Counted from the first letter of the stretch, positions 12,566 through 25,152 are shown. The stretch: DNA of 64,000 bases from Pampus argenteus (GCA_036937835.1 CM072876.1:17141001-17205000), one strand, 5' to 3'. Made by a program: numbers and translations. Notes: generated by a model from the sequence alone, not told the origin.

Positions 12566-14357
12566 ATTACTGTATATTACCCAAGCAAGTAACACATTAT
12601 GATGAAATTGGTAATCATGATTTCTCTAATAGTGGTAATCTCACAAAAAAATAGAAATACTATATGTAAAATATGTATACTGCTGTAATATTAATGCACC
12701 AACCTTTCTCGACTTGTTAGTTATCACATTGACATTGTTGTATTTGCATCTCAAGCTTTTTTATTTACTGCCTTATCTTTTGATTAATGTTCAATACTTG
12801 TATTTGAAGATATTATAAGTACATATTCTAAAGCAGAATATACATTTTTTTATTCAAAGTACACTGTGATAAAGGAAGTCACAGTAGTTTAAGCAGATCC
12901 TCCTCTCTGGCTGGATACGGCCTAACAGCCACCAACAATCAGAAGGCAAACTGCGTGTATAATGACAGACTAAACCCAGGGAAAAGTACACTACATTTAT
13001 TTTTATTTTCATTTATGTACCTGTAGTTTTTCTTTGATGTATTTATTTCAATTTCATAGCGCTATTTTTAGGATTTTAATTTAATTTTTTGCTTTTTTAA
13101 AATTTTCCTATTTTCTCAAACTTTGAAAAGTACCTATTAGTGGGCAGAAGTTTGTATTCTCCAAGTTGTATTGTTCAGTTCATTGTCAGTTGCCTTATGG
13201 GAAATGTAGGATCCAGGGTTTTGGAGGTTGTCCCACACTGACCATAAAGTCAGGATATCACAGTCTCCTCTTCTTCAGTTTCTAACATTCTTCTTGCAAT
13301 GGTAGCGCGTTAAAAGATTTCCTGAAGTGCCCCTTTAAATGTCACTGAAAAATGACCCAGTGACTGCTGCATGAAGAATGGGTTGTTATAACACCGGGTT
13401 AATTCAGCCTCACAGACCTATGTTTCATGCCTGGGTTTTGTGACGTGGACCACTGTAATGCACAAAGGTTATAATTACTGTATCACCCACCAGCTGCGAA
13501 TATTCAACGTCTGACTTAATACAGAGTAAAATTAATATCCTCCTCCACATGACTACCGCGCCATACTTATGGCAAGTGTATATTAGCCATTACACAGGAG
13601 AGCCACTGTTTAAATTAAAGCGGAGCGCTGCCTGTGGTTCAAGATAGAAGAAGTTTAAAATTCTAAACAAGCATAATAATGTATGAGCTCAAATGTCTTG
13701 CTTTTAATAGGAGCAGCAGTGGTGTTAAATAGTATTTCTCTCTGTAATATGGCCTCTTCACCTCCTAAGCAGCCAGCCAGAGGCAAATCAATATTCACAG
13801 TTTATACACTCAGGTAAGAATAAGGTGATGTGGTGTTCAGTGCTTCCTGAAATATATTTGTTATTGTCAAATTGGGGGCCGAGGGCCAGTTTTGTCAGAA
13901 AAGCAATATTTCCTTCCAAAGAAATGATTGTTTTCTATAATAGTCATCAATTTTAAGTGTTGAGTTAAAGTTTTAGACACATTTGTCTTTGCGATATTAT
14001 TAATTTGCAGCTCTGGGCGAAGTCACGTCTAAGAGATCAATACAGCACACACAGGTTACAATTAGGTGGAAATTAATCAGAGCCACAGGCTTGTTCACCC
14101 TGTAAATAATCAAGAGACAAATCCTGCTGCCGCCTGGAAACTAAACAGGAGTAAAACACCGGAGTCTGGTGCAATTCAAGGATCAATCAAAACGCTTTTA
14201 TGGAAATGGTTGGAAAAGAAAAAGATTCTGAAATTGAGTTGTGATGAATACGCTGGTGGAAGAGAGTGTGCAGAAATCAATAGCAGATGATTCATTTCTG
14301 GCGGCATAATGGTAGCATGCTGAGTCCCCCAGGAAGTCTGAGCCATTTCCAAGACCC
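12566..14357. other. Non-coding stretch, no gene seen
   Basis: AT-rich sequence with no supported gene. The segment 13165-13340 has the flavour of an old dispersed repeat, but I cannot name it. Confidence 0.4.
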
Positions 14358-14358
14358 C

Positions 14359-14390
<32 letters not shown>

Positions 14391-14412
14391 GTGAGTGAGT
14401 GTGTGAGTGTGT

Positions 14413-14457
<45 letters not shown>

Positions 14458-14510
14458 ATATGCACTTGTGTATTTTGCGTCTATTTATGTTTGTATTTGG
14501 ACATTTTTGA

Positions 14511-14567
<57 letters not shown>

Positions 14568-14592
14568 GTGTGTGCGCGTGCGTGTGTGTGGT
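14358..14592. repeat. Compound microsatellite cluster GT / GA / GT
   Basis: Three arrays lie close together: (GT)n with GAGT variants (14358-14414), (GA)n of about 19 units (14415-14453), and (GT)n of about 23 units (14513-14559) followed by GC-interrupted GT. They force open Cys/Val, Arg/Glu and His/Thr frames on both strands, none of which is a gene. Confidence 0.93.
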
Positions 14593-16930
14593 CGTCGAGG
14601 ATGTGGTTGGGGGGTCATCTGATTCAACCCAGGTGTGACGTCCTGGCTGAACCCCGTCATCATGTATTATCAAAGTGTAACATGTCATTAAAAAGTGCTC
14701 TAGTAATTTAGCACTGCACTGCTATAACATCATCAGATTCACGTTGAACACTTTATTATTTAGAAAGGATCAAAATCGGAAACCAGAGACAGCATCTTTT
14801 TTCTTTTATGCATTTTTCTTCTTTGTCACAACCTGACACCCACATTACCCACAATGCAACTCCACCACTGATAGTTACCTTGGATCCCACTGTTTATCAT
14901 GGCGAGATACGCCCTGCGTACCATTCCAGGATGCTATCACAGGATTGGCCCGGAGCTGGTGCCTGAAGTATCCCAGAGTGCATTTCGCACCAACTGGCAG
15001 CAATACTGAAGATTAATTTAAAGTATGCTAAAAGCTGCTGCATAACTATTAATTATGTCACTTAATTAAGCTTTGATATTTTTTTCAGAAATGAATAAAT
15101 AATAAATAGAAAGTAACAATATAGATTCCCGATATATGCTCAGTTTATCCAAATGACGCTTTTTTTTTTATAAATCAACGAAAATAACCAAAGAACAACG
15201 GATCAGTGGGATCCATAATGATTCCTGACAGTCAGAGGCCGGTGTGTGTTGTGCTAATGTAGCTAGCTGCTAGCCTCCAGCAGAGATAAGGAGCTACAGA
15301 GGCCCTCTCACCTCCCTTCCTTCCAACTGCACACCTCCACATTTGTGACATCTTCAAATTTGTAGTCTGATGCGGACTGTGTAGCGTTCTAGTGCTCTCT
15401 AGAGGGGACAGGTGCGCACTGTGACAGGGATGAAATGGAAAAAAAGGTGATACCCAGGGACCATTGGTGTATTGGTGTACCTACTTGTAGTTATATCAAG
15501 TATCACTTGGCATATAAATTTAAGATCTTGAAAGTTTCTGAGACGGTATTCATAAAAACGTCAGAGCGTGAAGTGCTGTTGATATCGTACATAAGTGTTT
15601 TGACACCAGTAGCTAGATCATGTTTTGTAAAGGCTGGATCTAAATGCCAATGTATGCCTTACTGATCTATTATAGCAACTTATATTGATATATACTGAAT
15701 TAACAGAATATGCTGACATACCTGAACATAAATTCTGATCCCAGAGAGCAGAGTATTTAAGAGACTATAAACTCTGTGCCTGCTCCTGCATTAATATTCT
15801 TTCTATATGTTTGCTCATGCACATGATATAATATTGGGTTGTGCATACACACGTTTGTGGCTGTGTGAACCGTACCCATCCCTTGTCCTTCGTAGTCATC
15901 GCTCTTCCCAGGCGATGACACATCGCCAAAACAACATTGTGGAACGCTTTTATTAAATCAATAAGTTCAAAAGGTGAAGATTTCGTATTGTAAAGGTTGA
16001 AAAAAAAACAAAAAAAAACAGCCTCTGTGTGCAAACTGTTGCATCATAGCTGAGACGGGTTTTGAGAGGTAATCTTTAGGTCAGTCTACAGACCGGAGGG
16101 CTTCACGGAGCCAATGACAAATAGAGAGGGGAATAGTAGATGTGTTCATTCTGTGGAGATTCATTGCTGCTGCCATGCCATAATTATCTCCACTCTGGGG
16201 CTTCTCAGCCAACCATTCTGTAAAGCACTCATTATACACTGTATATTGTACAAGCTCTTTGTCTCTGTCGCTTTTCCTTTCACCCCTTCCTGCTCTCGGT
16301 TTCACTCCCACCTCACTCCTCCCGGTCTCTCCCGTCTCTACAGGCTTGTCGGATGTGGTGTCACTTCTCTCCTGCTGGGCTCAGGCTGCGTAATTGAACG
16401 GCTCTGCTTCCCGACTTCATTTTGTTCAAAATGAAAATGAGACCGGCTTCAAAAAATACGGGTCAGGGGTGAGACGGCGACGGCCCGCTACAGCACTGGT
16501 GAAAATCTCAGTATGAGTCGGTTTCGTAACCTCCTCGTGGGTGTTCTTGTGAGTTTTGTCAGTGTGAAACAAGTAAATAGTAGCCTTCTAGTTATCTGTG
16601 CTCCAGACAGATCATTTTAAGAATCTGGCCCATTTAGACTGAGCAGTAGAAGAGGTAATGAGATATGGTCGACACATGATCAAACATTTAACAAGATTTT
16701 AAATTACTTTTTTTTTTTTTATCCATTTATACTGCATGAATACGACTAATTGTGAAATACATATTCTTTATTGTAATGTTGTTATATATTGTTTGACCTC
16801 CTAAAACCATTTTTTTCATGTACAGGCTAAAATATGAACTTGTACAACACATAAAACACCTCACAAAGACATATCTTCACCAAAGCATGATTCCACCATA
16901 AGTCAAACTATAAAAACCTCTAGAGCTCAA
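14593..16930. other. Non-coding stretch, no gene seen
   Basis: No supported gene. Open frames at 15435-15665 and 16081-16434 overlap on both strands and have no recognisable domain. Confidence 0.45.
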
Positions 16931-16995
16931 AGAAGAAGAAGAAGAAGAAGAAGGAGAAGAAGAAGAAGGAGAAGAAGAAGAAGTAGAAGAAGAAG
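16931..16995. repeat. (GAA)n microsatellite
   Basis: About 21 trinucleotide units with GGA and TAG interruptions. It is a pure purine strand up to the TAG, so it could form a triplex. Confidence 0.92.
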
Positions 16996-17110
16996 TCCAA
17001 TTTGATTGGTTGCTCTGGTTTATCTATATGCTAAATGCTCCACTATGATCACCAGCTAGTTGCTAACTTTGGTGCTTGGCTATAAAAATCTGAAGGTCAC
17101 TATAAGACAC
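16996..17110 (-). repeat. Dispersed repeat fragment, inverted copy
   Basis: The segment 17027-17064 (GCTAAATGCTCCACTATGAT, then CACCAGCTAGTTGCTAAC) is the reverse complement of wording shared with the long copy at 8660-9040 (8858-8889). The flanks are diverged. Confidence 0.45.
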
Positions 17111-17511
17111 CTTTGAAATCACACATAGCCATCTGATCCAGTGTTCATATAAAGTGATTACTAGGCCTTCATTATAGAGCAGCCTTTGTTTGTACTGGCC
17201 CTATATTTAAAGTCGATGCAGATGAAAAGATTTCCTGTTATTACACTGAGGACTCAGACACAGAGACGCAGTAGGAATTCTATATATTGTAATATCGCTG
17301 TGTTGAGATCTCATTCACTGTTGCTAGACACCTTCTGCCCTTGTTTGTGAGCGTTGAAATTGGGGTTTAAAAAGCTTTCTGTGCCCAAGGAGGTCCAACA
17401 GAATTCTATATCCTGACAAAACATTTGTCCTTTCTCCAGTGCCAAAGCTGATCTGTCAGGCTTTACTGTAGCTCTCTGAACACCTGAACAGGGCCCCGTG
17501 AATACAAATAC

Positions 17512-17519
17512 ATCGCTAC
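17512..17519 (+). repeat. hAT target-site duplication, left copy
   Basis: ATCGCTAC directly before the left terminal repeat. An identical octamer follows the right end (18412-18419). An 8-bp duplication is the hallmark of hAT insertion. Confidence 0.93.
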
Positions 17520-18411
17520 TAGGGATGGGACATGATTTTCGAATATTCGAATATTCGTGACGAGTTCGAATATTGAATAGTAATTTCGAATGCCGTTTTG
17601 GCTCACGTTGCATTCCACTAAAAAAAATGAGCACGGAAAGGCGTTTCCTAGTTTCTTACATACACTGTTGCATTAATTCGGCCAGAGGGTGCCGCTATCG
17701 TACAGTAAAGGTAGTCAAAATAACAGAAGAAGAATTGCAAGCGGCCGGTAACGTGTAGTGTGATGCAGAGATGCCCGTTAACCGCAGCAATTGCCGTCAT
17801 ATTTGGCGAGGATTACAGCACACAGAGCGCAACATGCGTGACTGAATTGACTCAGTACTGCCAGGATACATGCCCACCAATCCACACTGACCCGATGACA
17901 TGGTGGAAAGACAATAAACACAAATACCCTCGCCTGGCAAAGTTGGCCAGCGCCTACCTGTGTGTGCCAGCAACGTCCGTGCCATCGGAACGTGTGTTCT
18001 CCGCAGCCGTCTGATTGTCAATCGGCTGCGTACCCGTCTCCATCCCGACCACGTCGACATGTTAATTTTTCTTAACAAAAATATGTCTTAGGTTTAGGTT
18101 AGGTTTATTCTACTCTGTTCTAACACTTTCAATATCGTTCCCTAAACGGGCAGTTTCACCCGCGGTTCCTTTTAACAGACGTGAATAGTAAATAATAGTA
18201 AATATAAATAATAAAATTGGATGTGAATGGAAGTTTATTGTTTATTTGTTTATCATTGTTTATTGACTCATTAAACCGTTACCGCTTTCACCCTGTCTGT
18301 CATGTGTGCGCGCGTGTGGGTGGGGGCGGGGTTCTGTCGATTTTCGAATCGAATTTCGAATAGTGTTTAGCGAATTTCGAATAGTGTTTTTGATCAAAAG
18401 TCACATCCCTA
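17520..18411 (+). mobile_element. Non-autonomous hAT element, 892 bp, with TIRs and TSD
   Basis: The ends are TAGGGATGGGACAT on the left and, read inward from the right, TAGGGATGTGACTT: 12 of 14 positions agree. A perfect 8-bp target duplication (ATCGCTAC) flanks the element. Just inside the ends lie seven copies of TTCGAAT, four on the left (17538, 17546, 17565, 17585) and three on the right (18343, 18355, 18376); by analogy with other hAT elements they may bind transposase. Between them is the C-terminal piece of a transposase, broken by a frameshift. Full hAT elements are usually 2.5-5 kb with a transposase of about 600 residues, so this is an internally deleted derivative that would need transposase supplied by another copy. 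The intact duplication, which includes a CpG, suggests a fairly recent insertion. Confidence 0.93.
17763..18091 (+). pseudogene. hAT transposase C-terminal dimerisation domain, frameshifted
   Basis: The frame from the ATG at 17763 reads through WWKDN, YPRLAKLASAYLCVPATS and PSERVFSAA. This is the W-W, Y-P-x-L-A and S-x-E-R-x-F-S-x-A-G series of the hAT C-terminal dimerisation region (the fold shared with ZBED-type domesticated genes). At about 18008-18015 the frame stops, where family members continue with Gly. Shifting by one base restores a matching end (LIVNRLRTRL, then a V-D-M-L-I-F-L segment) up to TAG at 18089-18091. The BED zinc finger and the catalytic first two thirds are missing. 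The piece lies inside the 892-bp element in the same orientation as its transposase would. It is not expected to be functional. Confidence 0.85.
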
Positions 18412-18419
18412 ATCGCTAC
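18412..18419 (+). repeat. hAT target-site duplication, right copy
   Basis: ATCGCTAC, identical to 17512-17519, directly after the right terminal inverted repeat. Confidence 0.93.
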
Positions 18420-20645
18420 ACCTCGTCTGTTTTATCCCGCTTCAGCCTGCCGCCGGGTCTCGCTATCTGCTTAATCTGCCGAGCCCGAAGTTGAAAATTC
18501 AATAAAAATAACTTGTCCTCAAAATGTGTGCGGCTGTCCGATTACGACATTTGTGTGTTGTGAATGTGGCGGTGCTGGGAGTAAGTACTGCAGGCCTCCA
18601 CTCAAACTTTCTTCCGTGTAAATTTGATCATTCCTCTTTATCTGAGTAATAACTGAAGCAGAGCCCAAGCATGACCCCCCCTGCTTCCTGTCCTGTTTAG
18701 CTTTTATAAGCTGTATCCTGTTAACATTTATCTTGTTAGTTAGTCAAACTAGAGAACTGAAGTGCTGGTTGTTACCTAAACTTGCGCTGCACGCAGTTAA
18801 AGACTATTTGCATGGCTGTAAACTACTCAATCTAAATGCTAGAACGTCAGTAACTGCTGCTCACTAAGTTTCCCTCTTTTTTTCTTTGCACTGGGTCATT
18901 TACAGCTCTTTGGCATTTTATTTCATAAAATGAATCATAATTAATACATTTAACAAAGAGTTACTGATGTGGAGCAAAAGCTAAGAGAGTTAAATACAAC
19001 TAGATGGTACTTCCTCCATTTTGGATTCTCCGGCTGTCAGCTTTCTCAACATCGTAACATCGTTGGTTGTATTAAGTGATTTTGCCATTTTAAACGCTGC
19101 TGAGGCCTTAAGAACAGCGTTGATTTGATATTTCCAGTTGTTTTTTTTGTTTTTTTTTGTCAGACATGACATTATAGCCTTTTGTGAACAGCTAGCTCTC
19201 TATCCAAATTTAGCATGAATTGTAATTGAATTTCAAGAATATTAGCAATAGACAATTCAATTTTTTTTAAATTCAACTTTTCATTTGTTTTGTAAATATT
19301 TGGAGATAAAACGAAATAAATAGTTGGTGGTGCCAATTTTCCAGTTTGGTGCCATTAAACTATTTCAAAAGAAGCATATGTAACGAGATGATGACTCAAA
19401 CAATGAAAAGCAATGTGGTATGTGATGGAAATATGACATTTCTGTTTGTTTCATGTATTCATTTTCCTGAAATCTTACAGTCTCCTCATCAATGCACACA
19501 GTCTGTTCATATATATATATATATAAAATATTTCATATTTTTTCACGTCCTGATACCACTCAACCATCCACAAACATCCACAGATCAGTTCTGACATGGG
19601 GCTTTGGTTTCATGTCATACTCCTCTGTCTCCCCATGTTTCCTGTGTGGGTCTGTACCCTGCTATCCAAAAAAATTATCTGTTATTATGATACTTCTAAT
19701 ATCTGTTCTTATATAATTTAATATTATAATGGACCCATGTGACCCCCCCTCAGACAATCCTGACTCAATCACTGCTACTGTATATTTCTGTGGCTTCATT
19801 CTCCTCTCTGGTGTTTGTCACCACTGTCTAGACTCATAATAGCTGATATGCAGGGAGCCTAATGGCCTTTGCTGGAGGTGAGGCCTCCTTGCTCTGCGCC
19901 GGCAACACACTGTTAGCCCAGATGCTCCTGGCTAGCATCTTGTCCCCACTAGACACGTTTCAACTGCAGGAAGGAGACTTCCCCGCTGAGGACTCACGTT
20001 CCACCAGCGATGGCGCGACAGCCGGTGCCTGTAGAGGTGCAGCCCTGCCAGCTTGTCAAGCTGCTGCCTTGATGTTGGGTTTGATTGGCGTGGTGCTCTG
20101 AATGAACAAAGCAGAGCAGAGATCATAAAATTTGGAAACAAAGCGTCTGCTCTTTTGAGGGAGATGTTTACTCCACATGCACGAGCCAGTGGGGTTCATT
20201 AGATGCAGGGGCAGGCTAATTGTGGAGACAACACCTAAATCTATGATAATTATAAGTGATCTGGGGTGAAATATAATAACTAGGAATTGTGCCCCTGAGG
20301 TAGGCAGATGAAGCTGTATTTCATGAGTAAACCCAATGTGGCTGTCGGTCGGCCGCTGCGCTGTAGCATCACAACGGTGATCTTAATAAGGGAGCATTAA
20401 GCAAATTACCTGTGAAAATGGACAGTCATTTCCCTGCCCCAGGCAGCCCTTTTTTCATCTGATTAGACTATTGCAGTCATTAATCTGAAAGGACGCCATT
20501 CTTCAGCAGCAGTGTGGCTTTTCAGGAATAAGATTGTTTATTCATAATGTCATGTAGTAAAGTGACAGGGTTATGAGGCCGGGTCGGACACGGATGTATC
20601 ATAATCGACCTTGAGTGGCTCAGCTTTCCCCTCTGTTACTCACAC
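18420..20645. other. Non-coding stretch, no gene seen
   Basis: No supported gene. It holds small T-rich runs (19141-19160) and a short TA run (19508-19525). 20311-20560 has a balanced composition and homeodomain-type TAAT words; it may be a conserved non-coding element, but this cannot be told from one sequence. Confidence 0.4.
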
Positions 20646-20664
20646 CACACACACACACACACAC
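20646..20664. repeat. (CA)n short microsatellite
   Basis: About nine CA units. Scattered shorter CA runs continue to about 20790. Confidence 0.8.
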
Positions 20665-20873
20665 TTACACATATAAACATGCACGTGATTACATATCTGC
20701 AAACATACAGACCCATGGAAATACTGTACAAACAAACCTGACATGCAAATAGTAAACACATATGCAGATGAATACAAACACACACACACATGCAGTATAG
20801 TGCATGCAGTTATCTACAGTGATCTGCAGAAATAACACATAAAGGGAAAAACCCACAATCAAGTATTCACATA

Positions 20874-20940
20874 TATGGTCAAAAATATGTGGACACCTGA
20901 GGATTACACCTCTGTGTGATTGTTAAACACGTCATTCAAA
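20874..20940 (+). repeat. Teleost dispersed repeat fragment
   Basis: The opening ATATGGTCAAAAATATGTGG, followed by ACACCTGA, a short ACACCT segment and TGTGATTGTTAAACA, matches the first about 70 bp of a repeat widespread in fish genomes. The remainder is missing or too diverged. Confidence 0.5.
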
Positions 20941-23271
20941 ATAAAATAAAAAAACATTAAAATGCTGATGTGGCAGCATTCTCTCTCCCAAGAAAATAAC
21001 TCAAACTGGATTTGCTAAAATATTTCAACTTTGACACTACTGTGTCTTCATCAGAGTCAGAACTACTTTGCTCAGTTTGCAATATGAAAGGCTGCAAATG
21101 TATCAGTGCGTCTATTTTCCCCTCTGAATTTGCTCTCTTTGTTCTGAGAAGCACTTCAGCTGCACATCACTGGAAGATGCGCAGACCCCTTTTCACTATT
21201 GATACTAACTCTAAACATAGAGAGAAAACAATAAAAAAAAAAAAAATTTAATTGACAGTTAAGACTAAACAGATGAACAAAATCACCTACAGAATTAAAA
21301 ATCAAGAATCTAAATAACGGATTCAATAAAATAATTACAATTTTAAGGCCCACAATTAAATGGTAAACAAAAGGTAGTAGTAAGTATTATATAATAAAGC
21401 TACAACCTCAATTGTTCAAATGATGGATTAAAATATTAATTTTAATGGTCAATCAAACTGTTTGGTAATGCAATATTTATTCATTTTGATTGTTATTTTT
21501 ATTATATGAATATATATATATATTATATAAAATTGCATTTCAAAGGCGCTAGGGTGACTCACATTCTTCCACACCAAGCTGGAAAATCATTTTATGGTGT
21601 TTGTGGAGTTGCTTTGTGCGCAGAGGAAGTGTCAAACACAAACTGCTGACATGAAGTTAGAAGTAAACTATTGTCTAAAATGTCATTTATAATGGTGCAT
21701 TAAGATTTCCTTTCACTAGTGTGAGTACATAGCGTATATAGAACACACACACACGTACGTACATATGTAGTGCATACACCCACATAACACAGACAGACAG
21801 AAACACAATGCCATCATTAGCAGCTGTCATTCATATCCATTTTACCTCCTGACAAGTCATGTAATGGGATGTGGTCCACAGTCCGATACCTGCTGTTCAC
21901 CTACAGAGAGGTGAGAGTTAGACTGGCACGAACTGTAGTCTTCTTTTATCTCCCAGCTCTGTTGTTTTACGCTCTCCCAATCTTGCTTGTTCACAGTGTG
22001 CCCCCCGCAGGGAAGCAGCTGCACTGCACCATCATCACATCAGGAAGATGAAAGTAAGCATTAAGGTTTAGAAAATAGTTTTTTTGCAGATAAATCTCAA
22101 CTACAAGCTCGATATTGGTAATTGCTTTTCTATCATTTTACACTGAAAGCCACATGCTATCAATTATTTTCTGAGGGCATGCAGCAGATATCTCACTGCA
22201 GAATCATATCAGTCTCAAATCAGTCACATTTTTTTTCTGCAAGTCTCACTGAAAGGAAGCCAGTCTCACAGTAACTAAAGAACTACAAATAATTTCTGCT
22301 TACCCAGCAAGGACCCGAGCAGTTGACGATATAATTTCTCTATTCATTATTTATTCATGTGCCTTTTTTTTTTTTCTTTCTCACCACGATGGAAATAACG
22401 AGACATGCCCTGAGAGAAAGCATCCCAGCTCTCCCTGGTGTAATTGGTTCTGCCTTCATACATGTGTCAGTCACCCACTGCAGCAGATTTACAACTTCAT
22501 CTAGTGTGTGGGTAAAACCCCAAAAGAGAATTTTCCCCTGACAGCTTCTGTTTCACAGCGTTACAGAGGTTCCTCCATCACCGGGAAGGGAGTCATTGTT
22601 CAGTGTTCACATACAGCTGAGTGTGTCAGCACAGCGGGGAGTCTAAAGCATTATGCAATACAGTAGTTGATAACGGTTTAAGTTGCAGTATTCTGACATC
22701 ATGAAACAGAATTGCATTAAAATGCCATCCATGTACCCGTTAATAATGATATTATTAAGGTTTTAAGGGTATAACTAATGGATTGTGCTGTAAATGACAT
22801 GAAAAACATCCCTTAATTTATACAGTTTTCTACATAATAATCTATAGAACCGATAATAATAATAAAGCCAACCTGGAGGGAAAAAATGATGAAAATTGGT
22901 GCAGCAGAAGCAGAGACATCATCTTTTATTCCACACATTGGACACTGACAGAGGCTCCTCTGGACAGCAGCTAGGATACTCAGCAGTGCTGGGGCATGAA
23001 CAGTCCCATCTGGAATCCACCTTGTTCATCTGGCTCCACTGCAACACTTGAGGATTATAGGAGGTTTGCTTGGAGGCATATTCACTTTCTCACCCAGATG
23101 TTCCAGGAACAGGATTTGGATCTGCAACCTTTTAGTAATACGTCTGATGCCACTGCTGCCTGATGCACTGAGATTATTTAAATTATAAAGTGTACTTTTT
23201 TTTAATTCAGCAGTTTTCATTTTTAAATGGTTTATGTCCTCCAGGTGACCGGTCAATTTTGGGGCAGATTT
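20941..23271. other. Non-coding stretch, no gene seen
   Basis: AT-rich unique-looking sequence. The minus frame at 23026-23274 ends in the TA array and has no recognisable domain. Confidence 0.45.
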
Positions 23272-23428
<157 letters not shown>

Positions 23429-23545
23429 AGAAAAGAATAGGAACCAGCTAATGAAATGAAAAATTCAGGAAAGGCTGAGGGAAGGGAAGACTACAGTCTG
23501 CCTTAGATATGGATTATTTGGTCTATAAGGCACACACCCCCATCC

Positions 23546-24743
23546 AGACTCCAGGTCAGACAGGACCACTTCCAAAGTCTTCTTCAGCTACGTCTATCTG
23601 CCACATATGTAGCAGACATGCTTGAAATCTCAAAAAGTACCATATACAGGACAATGTGTCAGTTAAGAGTCTGTGCCCCACCATGACCAACAACGCTCTG
23701 GATCTGGAAGTGAGAGCCATCATATCTAGACAACTTCATGCTAGTCTTCAAGCAAAGGGTGTATGTTCAATGGACCAGAATCAAGGCCTCTATACATAGA
23801 GTTGACAGAGAAGGTATCTTATCAAGAATGACAAGCTTCTTGTTCATTTGGCCTCCGATAGATTCTTTGGTATATAGTTCATATTCTTGGATATAGCTGT
23901 CTTCTTCTGCTGTGTAATAATACATATGTAAAGAAAATATTGCTCCTAAATTAAATATTTTGATATCTTGATTTGATTAGGGAAACTGGTAGGGGGGTAG
24001 TCTAATTACAATAATATCCATATGCAATTCACATCCTCCAGATCATGTCTCTTAATGCTGGATCCAACAGCACAGCCAGTACTACAGCTTTTTCCGGATG
24101 GAATGAGGAGGTTGGTATGGCCTTAGAAGTGAGTAATGCTGCACTATATTTATCTAGAATTACAGCATGTTTCTCTTAGTATCCCGGATCAAGCAATACA
24201 AAGTACAACGTTGTCAGCCATTTATTAGTCATGGAATTTTCAGGATTTATTCAATGCTGCGTGTGGTTTTTATGAACCTCTCGTGTGAGGAAATGATCCA
24301 GTGTTTGAGTGAAGTTTTTCATGGATTCTGTTGTATGGATACAGAATCCAATGAGTTGAGAATGTTCGATATTTCCCGGATGATGTTTACTGTGAGAGGC
24401 GCAGGATGTGGAAGCTTTATAGGTGAAGTGTTTCTTTTGTAATAATGATAATAATTATCAAACTGCTTCAAGATCCAAGCAGATACATGACATGTCTCGT
24501 TATTATTGCTGTGCCCTTCAGTGTGACATTTACTCCAGTTGAACTGACTATATTTTTACCCATGAGAAACTTTTGTATGTATTTATGAATTGTAGAATGG
24601 AACACCTATGGAGGGACATTTGGACCTTGGGCGTTTACTATGATGTATTACACAGCCTGGAGGAAGATGGATTCCTCCACATCTCAGGTAATCCTCCTCT
24701 CCTCTGTGTCTGCATACTGAGAGTGCTGTCTTCTTTGTTTTAG
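23546..24743 (+). pseudogene. Decayed integrase-core (rve-like) transposon-derived gene
   Basis: Five blocks in the right order match a multi-copy fish protein family with an N-terminal helix-turn-helix and a DDE integrase core. (1) 23546-23680: helix-turn-helix-like LSATYVADMLEISKSTIYRT, ending at a stop. (2) 23683-23770: another frame, with LDLEVRAIISR and LQAKGV. (3) 23768-23855: back in the first frame, QWTRIKASIHRV then GILSRMTS. (4) 24066-24125: third frame, NSTASTTAF and EEVGMA, the part after the first core strand. (5a) 24341-24421: MFDISRMMFTVRGAGCGSFI. (5b) 24597-24743: HLWRDIW, YYDVLHSLEEDGF and LLCVC. The segment with the first catalytic Asp and the S-V-H-N-Q-R-I-E stretch before HLWRD are missing. 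There are at least three frameshifts and several stops. The family is normally about 350-450 residues. Assigned from memory of family wording. Confidence 0.65.
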
Positions 24744-25130
24744 CGAATCTAAATCAAGGATATTGATTGAGAGAGACATATATTTGACCACAGTCTCACA
24801 ATCTTTGTATCTACTTCACCATCATTGACAGTCTGGGCCTATCAGAGGACTAAATTATAATAGCTTTTAATAATTATTCCTGTGTTCTTTTGCATAAGTC
24901 CAGTCTAGTGCCCACAATGCAATTTGCACTGTCCCATGCACTGCCGATTTGATCTAATGCTGCGCCCACGCTTTGCTCCATGCATGGATGGGTTTCATGA
25001 GTGCCGTGGTGCCATTTATTATCCACTTTCACTTTTAGACTCAATAATAATCAGCTTTCCTAATCATATAGGCACTTTGCATTTTGCTGCCACACCTTCC
25101 TTTTTATTAGAACCCCATTAGGACCCCCCA
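24744..25130. other. Non-coding stretch, no gene seen
   Basis: No further block of the integrase-like family is visible downstream of 24743. Confidence 0.4.
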
Positions 25131-25152
25131 ACACACACACACACACACACAC
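25131..25152. repeat. (CA)n short microsatellite
   Basis: About eleven CA units after a short C run. Confidence 0.85.
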
